In this document: piece after piece, positions 7,678 through 14,909 of the stretch
Numbering within the stretch: the stretch's first letter is position 1
Layout of the letters: the number at the start of each line of letters is the position of its first letter
Assembly (NCBI RefSeq): GCF_028714975.1
Contig: NZ_JAQTLH010000007.1
Span: 60,009 to 124,008, forward strand
Direction of reading: 5' to 3'
From: Sulfurimonas sp.
GTDB taxonomy: Bacteria > Campylobacterota > Campylobacteria > Campylobacterales > Sulfurimonadaceae
Length of the DNA stretch: 64,000 nucleotides
Notes under the pieces: model-generated
The model's database searches: none
Told to the model about the DNA's origin: nothing
What the model saw: only the letters and a program-made list of their open reading frames with translations
Made by a program: the position numbers and the translations under genes

Positions 7678-9993
7678 ATGAATATGATTTTGTTATCCAT
7701 TTTCTTTTTTATCTTTGCAGTTGTTACGATGAAGTATAAAGAGAAACATCCAAAGAGAATTTTTTTAGATGCAACTCTATTTTTTCTATATGGACTCTTT
7801 ACCATAATCTATTTTGTAGCTAGCTACTTTACGGGTGCGGGGATAAATGAGACTATTATTGCTGCTTTAAATTTGGGGCTTGGAGAAGCCGGATTTGGCG
7901 AGTATCTATTGCTTATTTTGGGTGCATTTTTAGCTTTTGTCACTCTCTTTGTATCGGCTTTTTTTTATCACCGTCACTTAAGCAGTGTAGTTGCCGTAAA
8001 GCCGCAAAAAATAAAAGCTTTTTTGCATAACGGATTTTTGATTTTAGCTTTTTTAACACATCCTGCTTTGAATGATTTTAAAAATCTTTTTTTAACTATG
8101 ACTATGGAACAGGCGAATGATTTTTATGAGTATTATAAAGTTCCAAATGATTCAAATGACAGCGCATATAAAAAAAATATAATCTTTTTATATGCAGAGA
8201 GTGTTGAGAGAACATACTTTGATACAAATATTTTTCCGGATCTTATGCCAAATCTTAGCAAACTTATGAGAGAGAAAAGCGGTACTGAATTTACAAATAT
8301 TGTTCAAACTAGCGGAACAAACTACACTATAGCAGGCACCACTGCTACACAATGTGCAATTCCGCTATTTACAACTTCAGGCGGTAACTCCATGGAGGGG
8401 ATAGATAAATTTTATCCAAAGGCTGTGTGTATCGGAGATGTTCTAAAAAAAGAGAACTATTATCTAAGTATGTTGCAGGGCAGCAGTGTTAAATTTTCGG
8501 GTATTGATAAATTTTACAAAACTCACGGTTTTGATAGTGTAGTCGGAAGAGATGAGCTGCTAAAAAAAGTTAAAAACAAAAGATATATAAACGGCTGGGG
8601 TTTGTATGATGATACGCTTCTTGACATAGCATATAAAGAGTTTGAAAATTTATCATCGTCTAAAGATAAGTTTGCTCTATTTATGCACACGTTAGATACA
8701 CATCATCCAAACGGACATCTATCCAACTCTTGTTCAAAAGATTTATATATGGATGGTTCCAATGAAATCTTAAATACCGTAAAATGTGCGGATATCCTGA
8801 TATCAAATTTTATAAAAAAAGTTAAAAACTCAAAATATGCAGAGAATACGATTATCGTAGTTACATCCGACCATTTGGCTATGAGGAACACGGCGTCAGA
8901 TGAGCTTGGCAAATCACAAAACAGAAGAAACTTTTTTGTTGTCTTTGATCCAAGCAGCAGTGAGTATAAGTCGGTAGATAAAATAGGAACTCCTTTTGAT
9001 GTTGCATCGACGGTTCTATCTTTTCTAAACATAAATACGGATTTGGGACTAGGCAGAAATCTAAGAGAAAAAGAGTCTATTTACAACTCATTTGATGATT
9101 TTGGCAAGAGGTTAAATCAGTGGAGAAATGATATATTGAGCTTTTGGAAATTTCCAAAAATGTCGGAGAGTTTTAAACCGAATTTTAAAAAAATGTTTGT
9201 GAGTGTCGGAGAAAACCACTATACGCTTCCTGTTTTATTTAAGATTTTAGAAAACAATGTAGAGCCTTATTTTCAATTTAATTATGCTTGGAAACTCTAT
9301 GAGCAGTTAGAACATTTTAATAAAGACGACAGATTTTTATGGATTGACGAGTGTAAGCTTTTGAACTATATTTTTGATGGCAATGCATCGGATAAATATT
9401 GCGCAGTCGAGGGTGTAGTCGGCTCCAAATTTAGAATCCAAGGACTTGATTTACCAAGAGATTACAAGATAGAGAGTCTCGGTAACGGCTTGAGTAAAGA
9501 TTATGATATCCAAAAGATAATTGAAAATATCAATATGGTAAAAAACAACGGAGTAAGATACACTGCTTCGATAAACGATACCATAGTATTTAAAAAAGAG
9601 GGTTATCCAAGCTTTTTAAAAAATTTGCAGGGAATCTCATATCCCGATAAAGTCGGAAGATGGACGGATGCGCAATTGCATCCTAGTGCGCTGCTGACAT
9701 TTGTAGATCCGCTTCCTAAAAAATTCAAACTAGAGCTAGTTTGCGGAGCATACGGCGAAAATGTAGGAAATATCGTAAAAGTGAGTGTAGGAGATAGCGT
9801 AAGAGAGTTTACGCCCCAGCACAATGACCCTAGAAAATATCTGCTTTCATTTGAAAATACAAATAACGCCAACACGATAGAGATAGTACCGCCAAAACCG
9901 TTTGTCTTAAAAGAAAAGTTAGAGGGAAGCGATGAAAGAGAATTCGGACTCTCTTTAGTAAGTTTAAAAATAATCAATCTTGAGGATAAATAG
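7678..9993 (+). CDS. OpgB-like phosphoglycerol transferase, alkaline-phosphatase fold
   Basis: 771 residues from ATG 7678, chosen over TTG 7663 because GGAA at 7665-7668 makes a suitable ribosome-binding site. About four N-terminal transmembrane segments (to about residue 145) precede a periplasmic sulfatase/phosphatase-fold domain. Key motifs are FLYAESVERTYFD (metal ligand Glu), YTIAGTTATQCAIPLF (nucleophile Thr), MHTLDTHHP and VTSDHLAM. The first two match my memory of OpgB (MdoB), which transfers phosphoglycerol from phosphatidylglycerol to osmoregulated periplasmic glucans; length is also close. About 250 C-terminal residues are less conserved. An LTA-synthase-like or phosphoethanolamine transferase role is the alternative. 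No glucan synthase opgGH gene is in view. Confidence 0.75.
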   Translation: MNMILLSIFFFIFAVVTMKYKEKHPKRIFLDATLFFLYGLFTIIYFVASYFTGAGINETIIAALNLGLGEAGFGEYLLLILGAFLAFVTLFVSAFFYHRHLSSVVAVKPQKIKAFLHNGFLILAFLTHPALNDFKNLFLTMTMEQANDFYEYYKVPNDSNDSAYKKNIIFLYAESVERTYFDTNIFPDLMPNLSKLMREKSGTEFTNIVQTSGTNYTIAGTTATQCAIPLFTTSGGNSMEGIDKFYPKAVCIGDVLKKENYYLSMLQGSSVKFSGIDKFYKTHGFDSVVGRDELLKKVKNKRYINGWGLYDDTLLDIAYKEFENLSSSKDKFALFMHTLDTHHPNGHLSNSCSKDLYMDGSNEILNTVKCADILISNFIKKVKNSKYAENTIIVVTSDHLAMRNTASDELGKSQNRRNFFVVFDPSSSEYKSVDKIGTPFDVASTVLSFLNINTDLGLGRNLREKESIYNSFDDFGKRLNQWRNDILSFWKFPKMSESFKPNFKKMFVSVGENHYTLPVLFKILENNVEPYFQFNYAWKLYEQLEHFNKDDRFLWIDECKLLNYIFDGNASDKYCAVEGVVGSKFRIQGLDLPRDYKIESLGNGLSKDYDIQKIIENINMVKNNGVRYTASINDTIVFKKEGYPSFLKNLQGISYPDKVGRWTDAQLHPSALLTFVDPLPKKFKLELVCGAYGENVGNIVKVSVGDSVREFTPQHNDPRKYLLSFENTNNANTIEIVPPKPFVLKEKLEGSDEREFGLSLVSLKIINLEDK

Positions 9994-10029
9994 TTTAATA
10001 TAATGCAACTATTTTATAATATATTTAAC

Positions 10030-10056
10030 GCTCTTGCATAAACCTTATGCAAGAGC
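10030..10056. terminator. Bidirectional hairpin between convergent genes
   Basis: A perfect 12-bp stem (GCTCTTGCATAA and its complement) with the 3-base loop ACC, placed between the end of the OpgB-like gene and the end of the convergent DUF1104 gene. The AAAAG following on the plus strand gives only a weak U-run, so termination strength is uncertain. Confidence 0.65.
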
Positions 10057-10064
10057 AAAAGCGC

Positions 10065-10361
10065 TTATTGTCCTTGTCCGCCGCCAAACCTTTTATTGCC
10101 GCATTGTGTAGCGCTATTGCGCATTTGTGAACCGGTTGCGCATCTTGCGTTAGGTCTTTTTTTACGCTTAGCCGCTGCAAACTCTCTTTTTTCTTGAGGA
10201 GTTAATTTCTCCATTTTAGATTGCATCTCTTTTTGAAAAGCAGCTCGTTCTTCAACAGGGACTTTTCCTCTCATTGCCTGCATCTCTTTTATGCTCATAT
10301 CGCTATAATCCGCTCCCATAACACTCAAACTCAAAAGAGCAAATAAAGTAACTTTTTTCAT
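10065..10361 (-). CDS. DUF1104-type small secreted protein
   Basis: 98 residues with a signal peptide (MKKVTLFALLSLSVMGA, cleavage after about residue 16). The mature N-terminal half DYSDMSIKEMQAMRGKV ... KLTPQEKREF fits DUF1104, a helical periplasmic family typical of Campylobacter and relatives, with a LTxxQ-like LTPQEK. The end is basic and Gly/Gln-rich with two Cys (RCATG, TQCGN). Function is unknown. It faces the OpgB-like gene and is transcribed away from the kinase gene. Confidence 0.65.
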   Translation of the reverse strand: MKKVTLFALLSLSVMGADYSDMSIKEMQAMRGKVPVEERAAFQKEMQSKMEKLTPQEKREFAAAKRKKRPNARCATGSQMRNSATQCGNKRFGGGQGQ

Positions 10362-10436
10362 TTTTTATTCCTTTTGCTTAGATAGTAATAGTATGACATA
10401 TTTTTTTATTGTTGCATAATCAAATTTAATAAGTTG

Positions 10437-10442
10437 TATAAT
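10437..10442 (+). promoter_or_regulatory. -10 element for the kinase-regulator pair
   Basis: A perfect TATAAT. Transcription would start near 10449, downstream of the ATG at 10444. That makes ATG 10465 the likely kinase start. No clear -35 is visible. Confidence 0.55.
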
Positions 10443-10464
10443 TATGTTAAAAAGAAAGTGCTAT

Positions 10465-11676
10465 ATGCTAAGACAGTATAAAGAAGCCATAGAGAAGAGT
10501 AACATAATCTCCAAAACAGATATCAACGGGGTGATTACTTTCGTTAATGATGAGTTTTGCACGATTAGCGGATACAGAAATGATGAGCTTATCGGTAAAA
10601 AGCATAGTATTGTCAAGCATCCTGATGTAGGCAAAGAGAAGTTTAAACTTCTTTGGGAGACCATAACAAACAAAGAGATATATAAAGATACCGTTAAAAA
10701 TTTAGCTAAAGACGGTTCGACTTTTTATGTAAACTCTACGATAATACCGATTCTTGATAAAAATGATAACATAGTTGAGTTTATCGCAATCAGATATGAT
10801 GTGACAAAAGAGGTGCTTCTAAGAGAGGAGCTTTTAAAAAAAGAGTCGGAGTATGAAGAGCTTAACAGAAACCTTGAGAAGAGGGTGGCAGAGCAGACAA
10901 AAGAGTTAAAAGAGTTGAACCAAACCTTAGAGAAAAGGGTAAGAGACGAGATAGCAAAAAATGAGGAGAAGCAGCGGGTTATGTTTTGGCAATCCCGTCA
11001 TGCAAGTCTGGGTCAAATGATTGCAAATATTGCGCATCAATGGAGACAACCTCTAACTGAGCTTACTTTGGCACTCTTTAACATAAAAAAAGCCGCTCAA
11101 AACGAAAAAGTTGATGATATCTCAAAATTTTATGACGAGAGTAAAAATATCATAAAAAATATGTCCCAAACTATTGATGATTTTACAAACTTTTTTTCTC
11201 CCGATAAAGAGAAGTACTATTTTAATGTCAGCGATAGTATACTTGAATCCATAGTGCTTTTAGAGAGCGTTATAAATGATGAGATGATAACACTTAAGAC
11301 AAATTTTGAGGATATGAAAGTTCTTGGGATTACAAATGAGCTTACTCAAGTGATGATAAACCTTATAAACAACTCAAAAGATGCTTTTATACAAAATAGT
11401 ATTCTTCTGCGGGAGATAAGTATAACCACTAAGCAAGAGGGTGGTTTTGCAGTTATAGAGGTGCAGGATAATGCCGGCGGAATCACAAAAGAGAATATCG
11501 AGAAAATCTTTGAGCCGTACTTTACTACAAAACATAAAAGCCGTGGAACTGGACTTGGACTCTTTATGTCGAAGATGATTTGTGAGCAGGGTTTAAATGG
11601 TACTCTTGATGTGAAAAGTAAAAAAAAGACGACAACATTTAGTATAAAAATTCCATTGGATAAAAATGAAAAATAG
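10465..11676 (+). CDS. PAS-domain cytoplasmic sensor histidine kinase
   Basis: 403 residues from ATG 10465 (AAAGAAAG lies just upstream; ATG 10444 overlaps the promoter). A PAS domain at about 5-110 carries FVNDEFCTISGY and KHPDVGKEKF, the Aer/energy-sensing style of PAS. A coiled coil spans about 115-175. The phospho-acceptor His is near residue 191 in ANIAHQWRQPL. The ATPase domain has LINNSKDAF (N box), DNAGGI (G1) and GTGLGLFMSKMI (G2). There is no transmembrane segment, so it senses a cytoplasmic or redox signal. The stop overlaps the response-regulator gene by 11 bases, giving a classic two-component pair. Confidence 0.9.
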   Translation: MLRQYKEAIEKSNIISKTDINGVITFVNDEFCTISGYRNDELIGKKHSIVKHPDVGKEKFKLLWETITNKEIYKDTVKNLAKDGSTFYVNSTIIPILDKNDNIVEFIAIRYDVTKEVLLREELLKKESEYEELNRNLEKRVAEQTKELKELNQTLEKRVRDEIAKNEEKQRVMFWQSRHASLGQMIANIAHQWRQPLTELTLALFNIKKAAQNEKVDDISKFYDESKNIIKNMSQTIDDFTNFFSPDKEKYYFNVSDSILESIVLLESVINDEMITLKTNFEDMKVLGITNELTQVMINLINNSKDAFIQNSILLREISITTKQEGGFAVIEVQDNAGGITKENIEKIFEPYFTTKHKSRGTGLGLFMSKMICEQGLNGTLDVKSKKKTTTFSIKIPLDKNEK

Positions 11677-12343
11677 AGCCTTAAGAGAGCTTAAAATACT
11701 CCTTGTAGAAGATGAAGAGAATCTTGCCAGACTTTTAAAAGAGGCTATCGGAGATAATTTTCACAGTTTTACGGTTGCCAAAGACGGTATGGAAGGGATA
11801 GAGCTGTTTAAAAAAAACAAACCCGATATTGTCATAACGGATATAATGATGCCTCGCTTATCCGGTCTTGATATGGCAAAAGAGCTAAAAAAGACCAATC
11901 CTGATACGCCTATCATCATACTTAGCGCTTTTAGCGAAAAAGAGAAACTCTTTAGCGCCATTGATATAGGTATAAATAAATATTTTTTAAAACCCTTTGA
12001 TACGGATGAACTTTTAGACTATATCAGGAGCATTACACCGAAGTTAGCCAATAAGTTTATAAAACTCAATGACGGTTTTGTGTTTAACAAAACTACAAAT
12101 TCCTTATATAAAAGCGACAAATATGTCCCTCTTTCAAAAAATGAGACAAAATTTTTATCTCTTTTGCTAAATACCAAAGAGAGAATCATAGACGACAATC
12201 TCATAAAAGAGAGTTTGTGGAGCGAAGAAGTCAGTGATGAGAGAGTTAGAACTTTTATAAGACGTTTTCGTGCAAAAACATCGAAAAAATTGATAAAAAA
12301 TGTAAAAGGAGTCGGTTACCAACTCGCTTTTAACGAAAATTAG
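11666..12343 (+). CDS. OmpR-family response regulator
   Basis: 225 residues. The receiver domain (about 8-120) has acidic EDEE, phospho-acceptor Asp near residue 58 in IVITDIMMPRLSG, then ILSAF and KPFD with the conserved Lys. The C-terminal winged helix (about 135-222) has VPLSKNETKFLSLLL and VRTFIRRFRAKT ... GVGYQL. It is the partner of the preceding kinase. Its last 14 bases overlap the end of the convergent reductase gene, so the two mRNAs are complementary at their 3' ends. Target genes are not evident. Confidence 0.92.
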   Translation: MKNRALRELKILLVEDEENLARLLKEAIGDNFHSFTVAKDGMEGIELFKKNKPDIVITDIMMPRLSGLDMAKELKKTNPDTPIIILSAFSEKEKLFSAIDIGINKYFLKPFDTDELLDYIRSITPKLANKFIKLNDGFVFNKTTNSLYKSDKYVPLSKNETKFLSLLLNTKERIIDDNLIKESLWSEEVSDERVRTFIRRFRAKTSKKLIKNVKGVGYQLAFNEN

Positions 12344-14033
12344 TTCTATGGATTTTTGGCTTGTAGTGAGGGTCTTCTCCCTCTATCGTCCATAGTTTTT
12401 TAGATAGGTAGCTCACTGCATTAAAAAAGCTCTCATCTACATATTGCCAAAAGTCTAATGTCTGAAACTCTTTTTTAAGCAACTCTGCTTCATACTCAAA
12501 ACTCTGCATCTTATCTAACTTCGGCAATGCTAAAGAGCTGTTTGTCTCAAGATTTGCCAAAACCCATAGAGATAAAAAATCCTCTGAGTAGTTGCATAAA
12601 ATCTCTTTTGCATACTCCTCAAAATCTCTATATCCGCTTAGTTCAAAAAGCTCTATGATAAGCGATACGACTTTATGAAGATGAACAAAAGGAACCATTG
12701 AAAATAGTTGTCGCCCAACTGATGTTCCGTCGGAGTGCAAAGCTCCGAGAAAAATTCTAGCTCCTCCGTCCGTATCTCCGAAGTTGTTTGTTTTTAGCCC
12801 GATAAGACCGATATCCGTGTGTCTATGTCTTCCGCACCCTTTGGCACAGCCTGAAAAACCGACTTGTATGCGGTGCTCATTTATCTTATCTAAGGGCAGA
12901 TAAGAAGTTTCATCTTTTATGCTCCAAACGGCGTAAGGGCATAGATTTCCGGCACATGTCACAATCGTATTGCTGATTGCAGGTGATTTGAGCGTAGTAT
13001 ATGCTTCTTTTAAACCGATTATGTAGATATTTTGGTCAATCCCGAAACGAATCTCGGCACCGTTTTTTGTAGCAAATGAAGCTATATTTTTGATTTCATC
13101 ACTTTTTAATCTTGAAAAATCTGTTTGGTAACAAAAGCCGTAAGTTTCGTTTTTTAGTTTATGAAACTCACTAAACTTTGCTTTTTCTAGGACAATTTCT
13201 CCGCTGCTTTGGAAATCTTTCTTATACTCTTTTTGTATATGAGCTTTTAAGCCCTCCATCCCGATATCTTCTATCATATGGAAAATACGGGTTTTGGCAC
13301 GGGAAAAACGAGAACCGTGAAGATAAAATGCTTCAACAAATGCTTTGAAAAAATCAAATACTTCATCCTCTTTTAAAAAGATATCGGCACTAACTGCCAC
13401 TTCGGTATTTTTTCCGCCCATATAAACATTAAAACCGAATACACCATCTTTTTTAGAGAGTGCAAAATAGATGTCGTTTGCAAAAAACGAGGATATATTT
13501 GCACGATTTCCTGAAATACCTATGGATACACGACGAGGCAGCATACCTACATATCTAGGATTTTTGATGATATAGTTATGCATCTGCATTACGATAGGGT
13601 AGGTCTCAATTTGAGAATATTCGCCGCATCCGTCATAAACATCGGTTACGATATTTCTAACATTATCTCCAAAACTTTGCCATGTAGAGACGCCAAGAGC
13701 GTTTATTCGTTTATGGATATCTAAAACATCGTCGGCTTCAATGCCGTGTAGTTGTATGCCGGCTCTTGCCGTTAAAATAATAGTTAAGTTATACTCATCT
13801 ACGATGTCGGCTATTTTTTGGAAATGCTGAACACTAATCCTACCGCCCGGTATGCGTAAGCGAATTGTAAATTCATCTTCCAAAAATTCAACATTGAAAA
13901 TCCCAAAATCTTGAAGATAGTATCTATCGCCTTCGCCGAGATTTTCAAAATCAATATTCTCAAAATCTTTATAATAATCAATCGGTTTTAGTTGAGCTTT
14001 GTATCGCTCTCTTTTGTTTAATTTATTTTCCAT
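12330..14033 (-). CDS. Siroheme nitrite/sulfite reductase
   Basis: 567 residues, the length of ferredoxin-type assimilatory sulfite or nitrite reductases. Two ferredoxin-like half-domains and two siroheme-binding halves are implied. RIPGGRISVQHFQKIADI and TARAGIQLHGI belong to the first half. The cluster motifs are TCAGNLCPYAVW and SGCAKGCGRH, which bind the [4Fe-4S]-siroheme centre. The first pair is spaced C-x4-C, one residue shorter than the C-x5-C I recall for CysI and NirA. It reduces sulfite to sulfide or nitrite to ammonium; sequence alone does not decide which. It lies 45 bases downstream of nrdG and may be co-transcribed. Confidence 0.85.
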   Translation of the reverse strand: MENKLNKRERYKAQLKPIDYYKDFENIDFENLGEGDRYYLQDFGIFNVEFLEDEFTIRLRIPGGRISVQHFQKIADIVDEYNLTIILTARAGIQLHGIEADDVLDIHKRINALGVSTWQSFGDNVRNIVTDVYDGCGEYSQIETYPIVMQMHNYIIKNPRYVGMLPRRVSIGISGNRANISSFFANDIYFALSKKDGVFGFNVYMGGKNTEVAVSADIFLKEDEVFDFFKAFVEAFYLHGSRFSRAKTRIFHMIEDIGMEGLKAHIQKEYKKDFQSSGEIVLEKAKFSEFHKLKNETYGFCYQTDFSRLKSDEIKNIASFATKNGAEIRFGIDQNIYIIGLKEAYTTLKSPAISNTIVTCAGNLCPYAVWSIKDETSYLPLDKINEHRIQVGFSGCAKGCGRHRHTDIGLIGLKTNNFGDTDGGARIFLGALHSDGTSVGRQLFSMVPFVHLHKVVSLIIELFELSGYRDFEEYAKEILCNYSEDFLSLWVLANLETNSSLALPKLDKMQSFEYEAELLKKEFQTLDFWQYVDESFFNAVSYLSKKLWTIEGEDPHYKPKIHRTNFR

Positions 14034-14078
14034 AACTATATTTTAGCTAATAATTAAAATAATTTGTATTGACATATA

Positions 14079-14780
14079 TCATCTATGGACAATTTCAATA
14101 TCATTGAGTAAAAGTGATTTGTCGAATTTATTTTTTGAGGTTTCTAAATTTGCTATATTAGATCCCGTATCTCTAAATTCTTGTACATAATACGGTTTTT
14201 TATAGCCTCTGTTTATTAAATCCGTAATAATTTCGTTCATATCTTTTTCATTTAGCAAATCTGCGTGAAGCGTAGTTCTTACCTCAAAATCTATATTGCT
14301 ATTTATAAGTAAATCAAGAGTTTTAGAAAATTCATTCCATTTGTTTGAGTGTGTAATCTGCGTAAATTTTGCTTTTGGGGCTTTGTAGTCAAGTGCTATA
14401 TAATCTAAAAGATTTAAATCAAGGAGTTCTTTTATTTGTTTGAAGTTTGTGCCGTTTGTGTCAAGTTTGATTTTAAAACCGAGTTTTTTTATCTCTTGGC
14501 AAAATAGCGTAAGTTCGTGTGAAGTTGCTTCTCCGCCTGAAAGTACGACGGCTTCAAGTAGATTTACTCTGGTTTTTAGAAAATTGAGGATATCGTTATA
14601 GCTGTATTTGCCGTCTTTGGCAAAAACTATATTTTTGTTGTAGCAGTAGTCGCAACGCATATTGCACCCGCTAAACCACACTATGCACGCTAGGTGGTTA
14701 GGGTAGTCTAAGTGGGTGAATGATGTTAAATCATATATTACTTTAGCATTCAGTGAATTGTTTTCGCTGTCTATGCTCAC
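14079..14780 (-). CDS. nrdG: Anaerobic ribonucleotide reductase activating enzyme, radical SAM
   Basis: 233 residues from a GTG start at 14780. The radical-SAM cluster motif C-x3-C-x2-C is present in WFSGCNMRCDYCYN near residues 34-41, followed by VVLSGGEATSH (the SAM-binding GGE). The enzyme cleaves S-adenosylmethionine to put a glycyl radical on the class III ribonucleotide reductase. The gene overlaps the preceding 50-codon glycyl-radical gene by 38 bases in another frame. The separate small protein would be its direct substrate. Confidence 0.93.
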   Translation of the reverse strand: MSIDSENNSLNAKVIYDLTSFTHLDYPNHLACIVWFSGCNMRCDYCYNKNIVFAKDGKYSYNDILNFLKTRVNLLEAVVLSGGEATSHELTLFCQEIKKLGFKIKLDTNGTNFKQIKELLDLNLLDYIALDYKAPKAKFTQITHSNKWNEFSKTLDLLINSNIDFEVRTTLHADLLNEKDMNEIITDLINRGYKKPYYVQEFRDTGSNIANLETSKNKFDKSLLLNDIEIVHR

Positions 14781-14895
14781 CGGTTTTCCCTACATTAAAA
14801 CTCTCAACAGGTCTATGATAACCCATAACTCTTGTGTAAACAATACACTTTTGTCTTTTCTCTTTTAGCATAGTTAAAGCTTCATTTTTACTCAT
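14743..14895 (-). CDS. Stand-alone glycyl-radical domain of class III ribonucleotide reductase
   Basis: A 50-residue gene. A strong AGGAGG ribosome-binding site lies 6 bases before ATG 14895, and the stop is TAA at 14743. After a charged leader of about 15 residues it reads CIVYTRVMGYHRP and then VESFNVGKTGEHRQR. This matches the C-terminal glycyl-radical block of NrdD (RVxGYxRP...NxGKxxEHxxR), with Gly25 as the predicted radical site. The long NrdD chain upstream stops right after its Zn finger and lacks this block. The gene starts 14 bases after the nrdD stop in another frame and overlaps nrdG by 38 bases. I infer that it assembles with NrdD, much as YfiD supplies a glycyl domain to pyruvate formate-lyase. 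Confidence 0.85.
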   Translation of the reverse strand: MSKNEALTMLKEKRQKCIVYTRVMGYHRPVESFNVGKTGEHRQRKQFTEC

Positions 14896-14909
14896 GGTTT
14901 CCTCCTTTA

